DNA of 64,000 nt from VRUE01 sp963707965 (GTDB lineage: Bacteria > Actinomycetota > Thermoleophilia > Solirubrobacterales > 70-9). Below are positions 49,710 to 58,482 of the stretch, one piece after another. The notes below the pieces were generated by a model. It had not been told where the DNA came from. It ran no database searches and saw only the letters and a list, made by a program, of their open reading frames with translations. The stretch spans positions 124,001-188,000 of the forward strand of contig CAVPRR010000007.1 in NCBI GenBank assembly GCA_963707965.1, given 5' to 3'. Within the stretch, counting starts at the first letter, position 1; each line of letters begins with the position of its first letter. A program made the position numbers and the translations under genes.

Positions 49710-50974
49710 GCAGCGCGGAGACGGCACCACTGGCGGTCGTCGGAGCCCTCCTCGACGGCGAGACCGTTGGCCTTCGCTGCCACGACGGAGCGATCGTGGC
49801 GATCGGCCCCGATGTCGCCCCGGAGCCCGGCGACGAGACGATCGACGCTGCGGGGGCGCCGCTCGTACCCGCCCTGGTCAACGGCCACACCCACGCCGCG
49901 ATGACCCTCTTCCGCGGCTACGGCGGCGACCTGCCGCTGATGCGCTGGCTGCAGGAGAAGGTCTGGCCGGTCGAGGCGAGGCTGGGGCCCGAGGACGTCT
50001 ACTGGGGCACGCGGCTGGCGTGCGTGGAGATGATTCGCACCGGCACGGCGCGCTTCTGGGACATGTACTGGCAGCCGGAGGCGACGGCACGCGCCGTCGA
50101 GGACGCCGGCCTGCGAGCGACGATCGGCGGCCCGCTGTTCGATGCCGACGGCCGCACCGCCGAGACGCAGGCGCGGGTTCGGGGCGAGCTGGACGCGCTG
50201 GCGGGCCACGGCCCGGCGATCGACGTGTCCGTTGCCCCCCACTCGATCTACACCGTCAGCGAAGAGCTGCTGCGCTGGACCGGCGAGCAGGCGGCAGAGC
50301 GGGGCGTGACGCTTCATATCCACCTCTCCGAGACCGAGCAGGAGGTGAAGGACTGCCGCGCCGCGCACGGCGTGCCGCCGGCTGCCTACCTCGACGCGCT
50401 CGGCCTGCTCGGAGAGCGCACGGTGATCGCCCACGGCGTCTGGCTCAGCTCAGCGGAGCTGGCGCTGATCGCGGAACGCGGGTGCACCGTGGTCGCCGCC
50501 CCAGTCGCCAACATGAAGCTGGCGGTGGGCGGCGTCCTGCCCTACGTCGCGGCCCGACTGGCGGGAGTGGCGGTCGGGCTCGGCACCGACGGCGCCGGCT
50601 CCAACGACTCGCTCGACCTCTTCTCGGACCTCAAGGTCTTCGCCCTGATGCAGCGCCATATCAGCGGCAACCCGACCGTGTTGCCCGCTGCCGAGGCCTG
50701 GGGGATCGCGACCGGCGCCTCTGCCCCGCTGCTCCGCGGCGACCACGAGCCACTCTCCGCCGGCGCCCCCGCCGACTTCCTGCTGCTGCGCACCGACTCC
50801 TATGAGCTGGGCCTGGGCGACCTGGCGTCCAACCTCGTCTACGCGGCAAGCGGCGCCGTCGTCGACACCACGGTCGTCGCGGGCCGGGTGCTGATGCGCG
50901 GGGGCGAGGTCGAGGGCTCCGAGGAGGTCGTCGCCCGAGCCGCCGAGCGGGCGCGGCGGCTGGGAATCGGCTGA
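49706..50974 (+). CDS. 5-methylthioadenosine/S-adenosylhomocysteine deaminase-like amidohydrolase
   Basis: A 422-residue TIM-barrel amidohydrolase. Metal and catalytic residues appear in order: PALVNGHTHAAMTLFRGYGG (HxH), VAPHSIYTVSEELL, LHIHLSETEQEVKDC (H and E) and GTDGAGSNDSLDLFSDLK (D). These match MTA/SAH deaminase. Together with the phosphorylase it could deaminate methylthioadenosine to methylthioinosine and then split it. A futalosine-type menaquinone role is a weaker alternative. The last codons (RRLGIG) are copied just after the stop. Confidence 0.88.
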   Translation: MSSAETAPLAVVGALLDGETVGLRCHDGAIVAIGPDVAPEPGDETIDAAGAPLVPALVNGHTHAAMTLFRGYGGDLPLMRWLQEKVWPVEARLGPEDVYWGTRLACVEMIRTGTARFWDMYWQPEATARAVEDAGLRATIGGPLFDADGRTAETQARVRGELDALAGHGPAIDVSVAPHSIYTVSEELLRWTGEQAAERGVTLHIHLSETEQEVKDCRAAHGVPPAAYLDALGLLGERTVIAHGVWLSSAELALIAERGCTVVAAPVANMKLAVGGVLPYVAARLAGVAVGLGTDGAGSNDSLDLFSDLKVFALMQRHISGNPTVLPAAEAWGIATGASAPLLRGDHEPLSAGAPADFLLLRTDSYELGLGDLASNLVYAASGAVVDTTVVAGRVLMRGGEVEGSEEVVARAAERARRLGIG

Positions 50975-51023
50975 CACGCGGCGGGCGCGGCGCCTGGGAA
51001 TCGAATGACGCCAAAGAACGCGG

Positions 51024-51053
51024 GCCGCTCAGGATCGAACGACGCTGAGCGGC
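51024..51053 (+). terminator. inverted repeat after the purine salvage pair
   Basis: GCCGCTCAG (51024-51032) pairs with CTGAGCGGC (51045-51053) across 12 bases. It lies 50 bp after the amidohydrolase stop and before the permease gene. There is no T-tract, so terminator function is tentative. Confidence 0.55.
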
Positions 51054-51078
51054 CTGCGAGGATGACGGTCCACAGCGC

Positions 51079-52200
51079 ATGGCTGACGTCCTGAGCACAA
51101 TCGGCGAGGGCTTCAAGCAGTCGTTCCTGATGGCCTATGAGGTCTGGTGGGCTCTGGTGCTTGGCTTCGCGATCTCCGCGATCGTGCAGGCCTGGGTGCC
51201 GCGCGAGCGGATCGAAACGACGCTGTCGGGCCGCGGCCCGCGGCCCGTCGCCTGGGCGACCGGGCTCGGTGCGGCCTCATCGTCCTGCTCCTACGCGGCG
51301 ATCGCGATCGCACGGTCGCTGTTCGCGAAGGGGGCATCGGCGACTACCGCGCTCGCCTTCCAGTTCGCCTCGACCAACCTGGTCTGGGAGCTGGGGTTGG
51401 TGCTGTGGGTGCTGATCGGTTGGCAGTTCGCGCTCGCCGAGTACGTGGGCGGCGTCATCCTGATCGTGCTGATGGCCGTGCTGCTGCGCTTCTTCGTCTC
51501 GCCGCGCCTGGAGGAGCAGGCGCGCCTGCACGCCCAGGAGGCACAGGAGGAACACGCGCACGAGCATGGCGGGAGCAGCGGGGACGAGGGGCTGGATCTC
51601 CGAGGGCGGCTGACCTCGGTCGACGCCTGGAAGGAGGTCGCCGCCAACTTCCGCGCCGACTGGACGATGCTGTGGAAGGAGATCACGATCGGCTTCCTGC
51701 TGGCCGGCTTCATCGGCCTGCTCGGTGACGACTTCTTCAACTTCCTCTTCGTCACCGACGCGCCGGCAGCCATCCGCACGATCGAGAACGTCCTCGTCGG
51801 GCCGCTGATCGCGATCCTCAGCTTCGTCTGCTCGATCGGGAACGTGCCGCTCGCCGCGGTGCTGTGGTCGGGCGGGATCAGCTTCGCCGGGGTGATTGCC
51901 TTCATCTTCGCCGACCTGATCGTGCTGACGATCGTCGCCGCCTACCGCAAGTACTACGGGACCGCCTTCGCCCTGCGGATCAGTGCGCTGATGTTCGTGA
52001 CGATGGTGATTGCGGCGCTGGTCGTCGATCTGATCTTCGGCCTGGCGGGACTGATCCCGAGAGCGCGACCGACCCGCGACGACATCTTCGGATCGGTCGA
52101 GATCGACTACAAGCTCGCCCTCAACGTGGTCGGGCTGGCGATCTTCTCGGTGCTGTTCCAGCTGCCGAGGCGCGATCGCGACCGGGCAAGCGCAGCGTAG
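51079..52200 (+). CDS. permease of the ArsP/DUF318 family
   Basis: A 373-residue polytopic membrane protein. It carries the family signature GAASSSCSYAAIAIARSLFA, KGASATTALAFQFASTNLVW in the first half and IGNVPLAAVLWSGGISFAGV in the second, the cysteine-containing repeat of DUF318/ArsP-like permeases. A cytoplasmic histidine-rich loop (AQEEHAHEHGGSS) separates the halves and might bind metal. Family members export organoarsenicals or related compounds; the cargo here is unknown. Full length. The opposite strand overlaps the remnant of a transporter at its 3' end. Confidence 0.87.
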   Translation: MADVLSTIGEGFKQSFLMAYEVWWALVLGFAISAIVQAWVPRERIETTLSGRGPRPVAWATGLGAASSSCSYAAIAIARSLFAKGASATTALAFQFASTNLVWELGLVLWVLIGWQFALAEYVGGVILIVLMAVLLRFFVSPRLEEQARLHAQEAQEEHAHEHGGSSGDEGLDLRGRLTSVDAWKEVAANFRADWTMLWKEITIGFLLAGFIGLLGDDFFNFLFVTDAPAAIRTIENVLVGPLIAILSFVCSIGNVPLAAVLWSGGISFAGVIAFIFADLIVLTIVAAYRKYYGTAFALRISALMFVTMVIAALVVDLIFGLAGLIPRARPTRDDIFGSVEIDYKLALNVVGLAIFSVLFQLPRRDRDRASAA

Positions 52201-52526
52201 CCGCCCGCCCCTGCTAAGAGCCCCGCCGAGGCGGCGAGGAGCAGCGCCGCGCGGGGATCGTAGGTCTCCGACAGCCAGCCCACGAGCGGGGCCCCAATCG
52301 GAGTCGAGCCGAGGAAGACGACCGAGTAGAGCGCCATCATGCGCCCGCGCATCTCGGGTCGCGCCGTGAGCTGCAGGGAGGAGTTGAACCCCGCCGCAAA
52401 GGTGACCGCGGAAGCGCCCAGCAGCGCCAGCACCGGGACCTCGAGGGCGAGGCTCGGCATCAGCGCGGCCAGCAGCGCGAGCACGATCCTCACATCCGGT
52501 CCCAACATCTGAGTCCGGGTAGGCAC
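52107..52526 (-). pseudogene. C-terminal remnant of a major facilitator superfamily transporter
   Basis: Minus-strand translation gives VLALLGASAVTFAAGFNSSL, QLTARPEMRGRMMALYSVVF and LGSTPIGAPLVGWLSETYDP, the last four helices of an EntS-like MFS exporter, including the conserved loop RPEMRGRMMAL. The first eight helices are missing; upstream is the leader of the ion channel gene. The 3' end runs into the permease gene on the other strand. It is a truncated relic. Confidence 0.8.
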
Positions 52527-52554
52527 ACGAGCTGCCGCGTCGAAGGAGACGCGG

Positions 52555-53367
52555 ATGAGCGCAGCGGCAGCCGAGCAGCCGGTTCGCTACGAGCCGGGGA
52601 TGGATGCGCGCAGCACGCGCGTTGCCAGGATCCTCGACGCGCCGATGATGGTCGCCTCGGCTCTGGTGATCCCAACCGTCGCGATTACGGAGTCTCACCC
52701 CGGTGGGGCGCTCGAGGATGTGGCTCAGGGGCTGAACTGGATCACGTGGCTCGCCTTCCTGGCTGAGCTGATCGTGATGCTGGCGGTGGTGCCGGAACGC
52801 GGGAAGTGGCTTCGTCGCCACCCGCTCGACCTCATCATCGTCGTCTTCACGCCGCCCGTCTTGCCGGCGGGCCTGCAGAGCCTGCGTGCGCTGCGCCTGC
52901 TCCGCCTGCTGCGGTTGCTGCGCCTCGCTCAACTCTCGCGCCAGGTCTTCTCCCTGCGCGGGCTGCACTACGCGGCGCTGCTCTCGGTTCTGACGGCTAT
53001 CGCCGGCGGTGAGCTGTTCGTCGGCTTCGAGAAGCACAGCCAGCATCTCAATGCCTGGGACGGTGTCTTCTGGGCGGTCACCTCGATGACAACGCTCGGG
53101 TCCAGCATCCACCCGACGACCACCGGTGGCCAGATCACCGCGATTGGGGTGGTGATCGTCGGCATCTCGTTCGTCGCGCTGCTCACCGGCGCGATCGCCC
53201 AGCGCTTCCTCGGGCCCGAGATCAGCGAGGCCGAGGCGCTGCTGGAGACCGGCGAGCGGTCGCCGGAGACCGAGGCGATCCGCCAGCTGGACGAGATCCA
53301 GTCGCAGCTCAATGCACTGCAGGTGTCGGTCAGCCGCCTGGTCGAGCGAAGCGCACCCGGTGCCTAA
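52555..53367 (+). CDS. voltage-gated-like ion channel with atypical selectivity filter
   Basis: A 270-residue protein with the layout of a six-helix cation channel. It has four N-terminal helices, the last with an arginine ladder (LRALRLLRLLRLLRLAQLSR, about residues 109-128), then a pore region and a C-terminal coiled coil (AIRQLDEIQSQLNALQVSVS). The pore loop reads FWAVTSMTTLGSSIHPTT where potassium channels have TVGYG. Helix and ladder are clear, but the filter is not a standard K+ one. No cyclic-nucleotide or RCK domain is attached. ATG at 52555 follows AAGGAGACGCGG. Confidence 0.85.
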   Translation: MSAAAAEQPVRYEPGMDARSTRVARILDAPMMVASALVIPTVAITESHPGGALEDVAQGLNWITWLAFLAELIVMLAVVPERGKWLRRHPLDLIIVVFTPPVLPAGLQSLRALRLLRLLRLLRLAQLSRQVFSLRGLHYAALLSVLTAIAGGELFVGFEKHSQHLNAWDGVFWAVTSMTTLGSSIHPTTTGGQITAIGVVIVGISFVALLTGAIAQRFLGPEISEAEALLETGERSPETEAIRQLDEIQSQLNALQVSVSRLVERSAPGA

Positions 53368-53393
53368 CGCCGCATCCGCTTGCTGACCCGGCG

Positions 53394-55376
53394 CTAGCCT
53401 TCTGAGTCGCGGCGCTCGGCGATCTTGTGCTCGAGCTCCTCCATCACGTCCGGATCGCGCAGGGTGGTGACATCGCCAAGCTCGCGGCCCTCGGCGATGT
53501 CGCGCAGCAGCCGGCGCATGATCTTCCCGGAGCGCGTCTTGGGCAGGTCGCCGGACCAGATCACGCGCTTCGGGCGGGCCAGTTTGCCGATTCTCTGGGC
53601 GACGTGGTCGCAGAGCTCGGCGACCATCGCCTCGTCCCCCTCGTGCTCCCCCTCGAGCGTCACGAAGGCGCAGATCGCCTGGCCGGTCTGCTCGTCTGAC
53701 TGGCCGATGACCGCCGCCTCGGCGACCTTGGGGTGGGAGACGATCGCCGACTCGACCTCAGCGGTCGAGAGGCGGTGGCCGGAGACGTTGATGACGTCAT
53801 CGACACGCCCCAGCACCCAGAGGTAGCCGTCGGCATCGCGCCGGGCGGCATCGCCCACAAGGTAGGTCTCCCGGCCAAAGCGAGAGAAGTAGGTCTCGAC
53901 GAATCGGTCCTCCTCCCGGTAGAGGCTTCGCAGCATTCCCGGCCACGGGCGACGCACGACCAGCAGGCCCTCCTGCTCGGACACCGTCTCACCGCTCTCG
54001 TCGAACACAGCGACGTCGATCCCCGGCAGCGGCAGGGTCGCCGACCCGGGCTTGGTGGCGATCACCCCCGGCAGGGGCGAGATCAGGATGTGACCGGTCT
54101 CGGTCTGCCACCACGTGTCGACGATCGGACAGCGCCCTCCCCCGATCATCCTGTGGTACCAGAGCCACGCCTTGGGGTTGATCGGCTCGCCGACCGAGCC
54201 CAGCAGCCGCAGCGACGTGAGATCGTGGCGCTGCGGGTACTCCGCGCCCCATTTCATGCAGGCGCGGATCGCGGTCGGCGCCGTGTAGAGGATCGTCACC
54301 CCATAGCGCTCGACGATGTCCCACCAGACGTCGCGGTCGGGGTAGTCGGGCGCCCCCTCGTACATGACGCTCGTTGCACCGTTGGCAAGGGGCCCGTAGA
54401 CGATGTAGGAGTGCCCGGTGACCCAGCCGACGTCGGCCGCGCACCAGTACACGTCCTCCTCCGGCTTCAGGTCGAAGACGTATCGGTGGGTCCAGGCGAC
54501 GCCGGTCATGTAGCCGCCCGTGGTGTGGAGGATCCCCTTCGGCTTGGCCGTCGAGCCGGAGGTGTAGAGGATGAACAGTGGGTCCTCGGCGCCCATCGGC
54601 TCCGGCGCGCACTCGGCCGCCGCCGCGGCCATCGCATCCTCGAAGAAGACATCGCGCCCGTCCCGCATCTCACAGTCCGTCCCCGTATGGCGGACCACGA
54701 AGATCGTCTCCAGGGAGTCAACGTCCGCCATGGCCTCATCGACGCGCGCCTTGACCGCGGCGGTCTTTCCCTTGCGCCGCGCCCCATCGACGGTGACCAG
54801 CGCCCTCGCATTGGAGAACTCCATCCGCTCTCGAACCGCTGAGGCCGAGAAGCCGCCGAAGACGACGTTATGAACGGCCCCGATGCGCGCGCAGGCCAGC
54901 ATCGCGACGGCCACGGCCGGGATCATCGGCAGATAGATCCCGACGACGTCGCCCTTCCCGATGCCGTGGTCGCGGAGCGCGTTGGCGAAGCGCTGGACGT
55001 CGGCGAGCAGCTCCGCATAGGTGATGTTGCGCTCCTCGCCCTCCTCCCCCCTCCAGCGATAGGCGACGCGGTCGCCCAGCCCGGCCTCGACGTGGCGGTC
55101 GAGACAGTTGGCCGAGGCGTTCAGCCGCCCATCGGCAAACCATTTGTAGAAGGGGGGGTTCGACTCGTCGAGCGCCTCGCTTGGCTCCTCGACCCAGTCG
55201 AGCAGCTCGGTCGCCTGGCGCAGCCACCAGGCCTCCGGCTCGGCCGCGGCCTCCTCATAGACCGCTGGGTCGCTCAGCAGGGCGGCAGCTCGAAACGGAG
55301 GCGGCGGCTCGAAACGCTCCACCGCGAGCAACTCGTCCAGCTCGCGCTCCAGCGTGGTCTGCTCCTCGACTCCCAT
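53394..55376 (-). CDS. acsA: acetyl-CoA synthetase (AMP-forming)
   Basis: A 660-residue acyl-adenylating enzyme making acetyl-CoA from acetate, ATP and CoA. Motifs: FILYTSGSTAKPKGILHTTG (P-loop), VDTWWQTETGHI (acetate pocket and A5), GDAARRDADGYLWVLGRVDD and the catalytic lysine in LPKTRSGKIMRRLLRDI. AAGGAG lies 7 bases before the ATG at 55376. The frame stays open for another 480 codons upstream, but that stretch is antisense to the MBL-rhodanese gene and was rejected. It is divergent from that gene. Confidence 0.95.
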   Translation of the reverse strand: MGVEEQTTLERELDELLAVERFEPPPPFRAAALLSDPAVYEEAAAEPEAWWLRQATELLDWVEEPSEALDESNPPFYKWFADGRLNASANCLDRHVEAGLGDRVAYRWRGEEGEERNITYAELLADVQRFANALRDHGIGKGDVVGIYLPMIPAVAVAMLACARIGAVHNVVFGGFSASAVRERMEFSNARALVTVDGARRKGKTAAVKARVDEAMADVDSLETIFVVRHTGTDCEMRDGRDVFFEDAMAAAAAECAPEPMGAEDPLFILYTSGSTAKPKGILHTTGGYMTGVAWTHRYVFDLKPEEDVYWCAADVGWVTGHSYIVYGPLANGATSVMYEGAPDYPDRDVWWDIVERYGVTILYTAPTAIRACMKWGAEYPQRHDLTSLRLLGSVGEPINPKAWLWYHRMIGGGRCPIVDTWWQTETGHILISPLPGVIATKPGSATLPLPGIDVAVFDESGETVSEQEGLLVVRRPWPGMLRSLYREEDRFVETYFSRFGRETYLVGDAARRDADGYLWVLGRVDDVINVSGHRLSTAEVESAIVSHPKVAEAAVIGQSDEQTGQAICAFVTLEGEHEGDEAMVAELCDHVAQRIGKLARPKRVIWSGDLPKTRSGKIMRRLLRDIAEGRELGDVTTLRDPDVMEELEHKIAERRDSEG

Positions 55377-55463
55377 GCCACTCCTTCCTCGACCGCTAGT
55401 CTGAGCGAACCGTACCCGCTGGGCCGAGCCGGGACACGGCAGCAGCCGGGACAGGGCAACAAC

Positions 55464-56861
55464 ATGCTCTTCCGCCAGATCATCCACGAGGACCTCGGCT
55501 GCGCCTCCTACCTGGTCGGGGACGCGGGCGCCGGCGTCGGCGCAGTGATCGACCCGCAGTGGGACATCGACCCATACCTGCAGCTCAGCCGGCTGCACGG
55601 GCTGCGGATCGAGCACGTGCTGGAGACCCACAACCACGCCGACCACGTCTCCGGGCACGGCCGCCTTGCCCGCGCCACCGGAGCGACGATCCACATCCAT
55701 GAGCTCGCGCACGCCGAGTACGAGCACGAGGCCTTCGCCGATGGCTGGACGCTGGAGGTGGGCGGTATCGCGGTCGAGGCGATCCACACTCCCGGCCATC
55801 GGCCCGAGCACACCTCCTTCCTGCTGCGCGACACGAGCCGCGGCGGAGACCCGGCGGCGGTGCTGACCGGCGACTCCCTGTTCGTCGGCGACGTTGCCCG
55901 CCCCGACCTGGCGATCGAGCCACGTGAGGGCGCCGCCGACATCTTCCACTCCCTGCACGACCGGCTGCTGGCGCTGCCCGACGATGTCGAGGTCTGGCCC
56001 GGGCACCTCGGTGGATCGCTGTGCGGCAGCGCCGGGATCGACCTGAAGACATCTTCGACGATCGGCTTCGAGCGGCGGCACAACCGTGCGCTGGCCTTCA
56101 ACGACGAGGCCGAGTTCGTCGAGGACGCGGTCTCGACGCTCGGAGCCCGTCCGCCAAACGTCGAGCACATCGTGGCCCTCAATCGCGGCCCGCTGGTCGA
56201 GTCGATCGGCTCTCCGGCCCGACTGACGCCGCGGCGCTTTGAGGCGGCGATCGCCTCCGGCGCCTTCGCCGTCGACTCGCGCACCAACGAACAGTTCGAC
56301 GAGGCCCACATTCCCGGCGCGATCAGCGCCTCCGCCTACGACACCGGATTCGCCACGAAGGTCGCGCAGATCGTCCCGCCCGCGGGCGAGGTGGTCGTCG
56401 TCGCCGCTTCCGACGGCAACGAGCTGGAGGCGGCGGAGCTGCTCGCCGCCGTCGGATTGGCGGTACGAGGCTTCCTCGGTGGCGGCATGAGCGCCTGGCG
56501 GGCGGAGGAACGCCCGGTGGCGCGAATCGAGCTGGTCGGGCCGGAGCAGCTCGCCGAGATGCTGGCGGGCGAGGAGGCCCCGCTGGTGCTCGACGTTCGC
56601 GGCGCCGGCGAGTACGCCGAGGGGCACATCGCCGGCTCGGTGCACATCCCCTACGGCGAGTTGGCGCGCCGCCTGGACGAGCTGCCGCGCGACCGCACCC
56701 TGGCGACGATCTGCAAGGGCGGCAAACGCAGCGGCCTCGCCGCCTCGGTCCTGCAGCGTGAGGGCTTCGAGACGATCCACGTGGCCGAAGGGGGCGTCGG
56801 CACCTGGCGGGAGCTCGGTCATCCGATCGAGACCGCGGCTGCACCGTCCGGCACCGCCTGA
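55464..56861 (+). CDS. MBL-fold persulfide dioxygenase with two rhodanese domains
   Basis: A 465-residue protein. The N-terminal ETHE1/glyoxalase-II-like domain has THNHADHVSGHGRLA (HxHxDH), HTPGHRPEHTSFLLRD, and GDSLFVGDVARPDL with the expected iron ligands. Two rhodanese domains follow. The first (about 250-350) lacks a catalytic cysteine (VVVVAASDGNELEAA); the second has TICKGGKRSGLAASVLQ, with the active cysteine. Such fusions oxidise persulfide sulfur to sulfite and move sulfane sulfur. The leader has a short repeat, GCCGGGACA, twice. Confidence 0.92.
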   Translation: MLFRQIIHEDLGCASYLVGDAGAGVGAVIDPQWDIDPYLQLSRLHGLRIEHVLETHNHADHVSGHGRLARATGATIHIHELAHAEYEHEAFADGWTLEVGGIAVEAIHTPGHRPEHTSFLLRDTSRGGDPAAVLTGDSLFVGDVARPDLAIEPREGAADIFHSLHDRLLALPDDVEVWPGHLGGSLCGSAGIDLKTSSTIGFERRHNRALAFNDEAEFVEDAVSTLGARPPNVEHIVALNRGPLVESIGSPARLTPRRFEAAIASGAFAVDSRTNEQFDEAHIPGAISASAYDTGFATKVAQIVPPAGEVVVVAASDGNELEAAELLAAVGLAVRGFLGGGMSAWRAEERPVARIELVGPEQLAEMLAGEEAPLVLDVRGAGEYAEGHIAGSVHIPYGELARRLDELPRDRTLATICKGGKRSGLAASVLQREGFETIHVAEGGVGTWRELGHPIETAAAPSGTA

Positions 56862-56882
56862 TCCGGTCCGCCCCCGCCGTCG

Positions 56883-56994
56883 GACCTGATGCGTTCGCCT
56901 TTACTGTCGCTCAGCGAGAGTAAGAGCGAACGGCGATCACCAGCGACCTGATGCGTTCGCCTTTACTGTCGCTCAGCGAGAGTAAGAGCGAACG
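56883..56994. repeat. 50-bp hairpin-containing element, duplicated in tandem
   Basis: GACCTGATGCGTTCGCCTTT and the next 30 bases occur identically at 56883-56932 and 56945-56994, a 62-bp period. Each copy is an imperfect inverted repeat (CGTTCGCCTTTACT against AGTAAGAGCGAACG) with an inner TCGC-TCA-GCGA stem. It follows the MBL-rhodanese stop by 21 bp and could act as a doubled terminator. Confidence 0.92.
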
Positions 56995-57001
56995 CGGTGG
57001 T

Positions 57002-57063
57002 CGACGGCGGGGTGGTCACCCGGCTGGGCGGCCGACGGCGGGGTGGTCACCCGGCTGGGCGGT
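57002..57063. repeat. 31-bp tandem repeat, two copies
   Basis: CGACGGCGGGGTGGTCACCC followed by GGCTGGGCGGY occurs at 57002-57032 and 57033-57063, with a partial third copy after it. It lies downstream of both convergent genes and codes for nothing recognisable. Confidence 0.9.
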
Positions 57064-57123
57064 CGACGGCCGGCGGGAACCGGTCCGAATGACGCTGCGG
57101 CCGACGGCCGGTGGAGAGACGCC

Positions 57124-58365
57124 TCAATAGCCGCTCGGGTGGCGGGCGATGAAACCAGCGGTGGAGTCGACCGGCGAGGCATGCCAACGCGGGCCCGGGC
57201 CTCCCACCGTGTCGAAGGCGAGACCGGCGATGGTCATCCAGGCGTGCCCGGCGTTGGCGTAGACGGTTATCCAGTGGCCCGGGCCGGGTTCGCCCCAGGT
57301 CTCCAGCCCGGTCGAGTCGAGCGGGCTTGCGAGGAAGCCGCCGCCGTGCAGAGCAAAGCTGACGGCCCCCGAGCAGTCGTAGCCGGGAGAGCTGAACGAG
57401 CCGTGGCCGCCACCCCAGATATAAGGAGTGGTGGCGATCGAGTTGGCAGCTTCGATCGCGGCCGCAACGGCGGACGGCGCACCGCTCGGCACGCTGGCCT
57501 GGCTTTCGGAGATGTAGCTGGCGGTCTCGCCGGGCGTGAGCGGAGCCGGCGCCACCGTTGGCACGGGGCTGCCCGAACTGGCCATCTGGGAGGAGATCGC
57601 GGCGAGATTGTCGCTCAGCGCCTGTTCTCTCGACTCAAGCGATTCGAGCGCCAGGCGGCGCGCCTCCTGCGCCGCCTTGAGGTCGGCGAAGCGCGCCGCC
57701 GCTTCGGCACGCGCCGTGGCGGCCTGATGCTCCTTGACGGCAATCACGTCGCGGGTCCGCTTGAGCTGCCGGCGAACCGCCGCCATCCGTTTGACCATCG
57801 CCTGAACCTGGTCACGCAGGGTCTTGACCCGGCCGGCCACCGCATCGTCGTAGTCCTGGATCCGGCCCAGGTAGCCGGCGCGCGTGGCCACGTCCGACCA
57901 GTTGTCAGACCCCAGCACGACGTTGAGCATGTCGGGGCTGCCGGTCTCGTAGATCGCCACCAGGCGGCGGCGCAGCACCCCCAGGGCTCGCTGGAGCCGG
58001 GCGCGAACCCGCGCCAGCCGGCGCTTTTCGGAGGCAAGCTTCGCACTCGCGCGGTCAAGCTCGGCCTGTTTGGCGGCCAGCTCGGCTTCGAGGGCCACCT
58101 GGTTCTGGCGCAGGCGTGAGACTTCGCCGAGCATCGAATCGATTTCGGCGTTCTGCTGGGCGATGGTTGCGGACAGCGATCCCTGGCTCTTCCGCACATG
58201 CTCCAGCTTCCCCTGCGTTGCCTGGAATTTTTCCCCGAGCGTCTCTGCGGGCGCCCCCCCGGCGGACCCGCCGATCGCGCAGAGCGAAGCCAGCAGCAAT
58301 GCCGCCGCAAGCAGCGACCGCCTGCGGGTCGCGCCGCAATCTGAAGTGAAGAAGAGTGCCCGCAT
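57124..58365 (-). CDS. secreted NlpC/P60 peptidoglycan endopeptidase with coiled coil
   Basis: A 413-residue exported cell-wall hydrolase. A signal peptide (RRRSLLAAALLLASLCAIGG, then SAGGAPA) is followed by two long coiled-coil blocks (SQGSLSATIAQQNAEIDSML; LKRTRDVIAVKEHQAATARA), as in RipA/CwlO-type enzymes. The C-terminal NlpC/P60 domain has the catalytic cysteine in SPGYDCSGAVSFALHG and the histidine in NAGHAWMTI. The coiled coil probably keeps it inactive until bound by an FtsEX-like activator. I chose ATG at 58365 (MRALFF); a start 27 bp upstream is possible. Confidence 0.92.
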   Translation of the reverse strand: MRALFFTSDCGATRRRSLLAAALLLASLCAIGGSAGGAPAETLGEKFQATQGKLEHVRKSQGSLSATIAQQNAEIDSMLGEVSRLRQNQVALEAELAAKQAELDRASAKLASEKRRLARVRARLQRALGVLRRRLVAIYETGSPDMLNVVLGSDNWSDVATRAGYLGRIQDYDDAVAGRVKTLRDQVQAMVKRMAAVRRQLKRTRDVIAVKEHQAATARAEAAARFADLKAAQEARRLALESLESREQALSDNLAAISSQMASSGSPVPTVAPAPLTPGETASYISESQASVPSGAPSAVAAAIEAANSIATTPYIWGGGHGSFSSPGYDCSGAVSFALHGGGFLASPLDSTGLETWGEPGPGHWITVYANAGHAWMTIAGLAFDTVGGPGPRWHASPVDSTAGFIARHPSGY

Positions 58366-58451
58366 CGACCCCCCGCCGTCACCCGGATCCAAGCGCCGGC
58401 AGGGCAGCGGAGGCTACAGAAACCGCCTAAAAAATGTTAAGAGTTGCTAAT

Positions 58452-58475
58452 AACCTGCAACCGGAGTTGCAGGTT
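58452..58475 (-). terminator. hairpin terminator after the SHOCT gene
   Basis: AACCTGCAAC / GTTGCAGGTT is a perfect 10-bp stem with a 4-base loop, 8 bp after the SHOCT-domain stop. On the minus strand AT-rich sequence (TATTAGCAACTCTTAACATTTTTT) follows in two parts. It separates this gene from the NlpC/P60 gene downstream. Confidence 0.78.
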
Positions 58476-58482
58476 CGGAGCC

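Noticed and set aside
55377..56822. Open frame extending acetyl-CoA synthetase by about 480 codons upstream
   Set aside because: It is antisense to the well-supported MBL-rhodanese gene, has no matching domain, and the real synthetase start has a strong ribosome-binding site at 55376. GC-rich third positions keep the opposite frame open.
56883..56994. Insertion-sequence or CRISPR origin of the 50-bp repeats
   Set aside because: Only two copies with a 12-bp gap, no transposase and no spacer variety.
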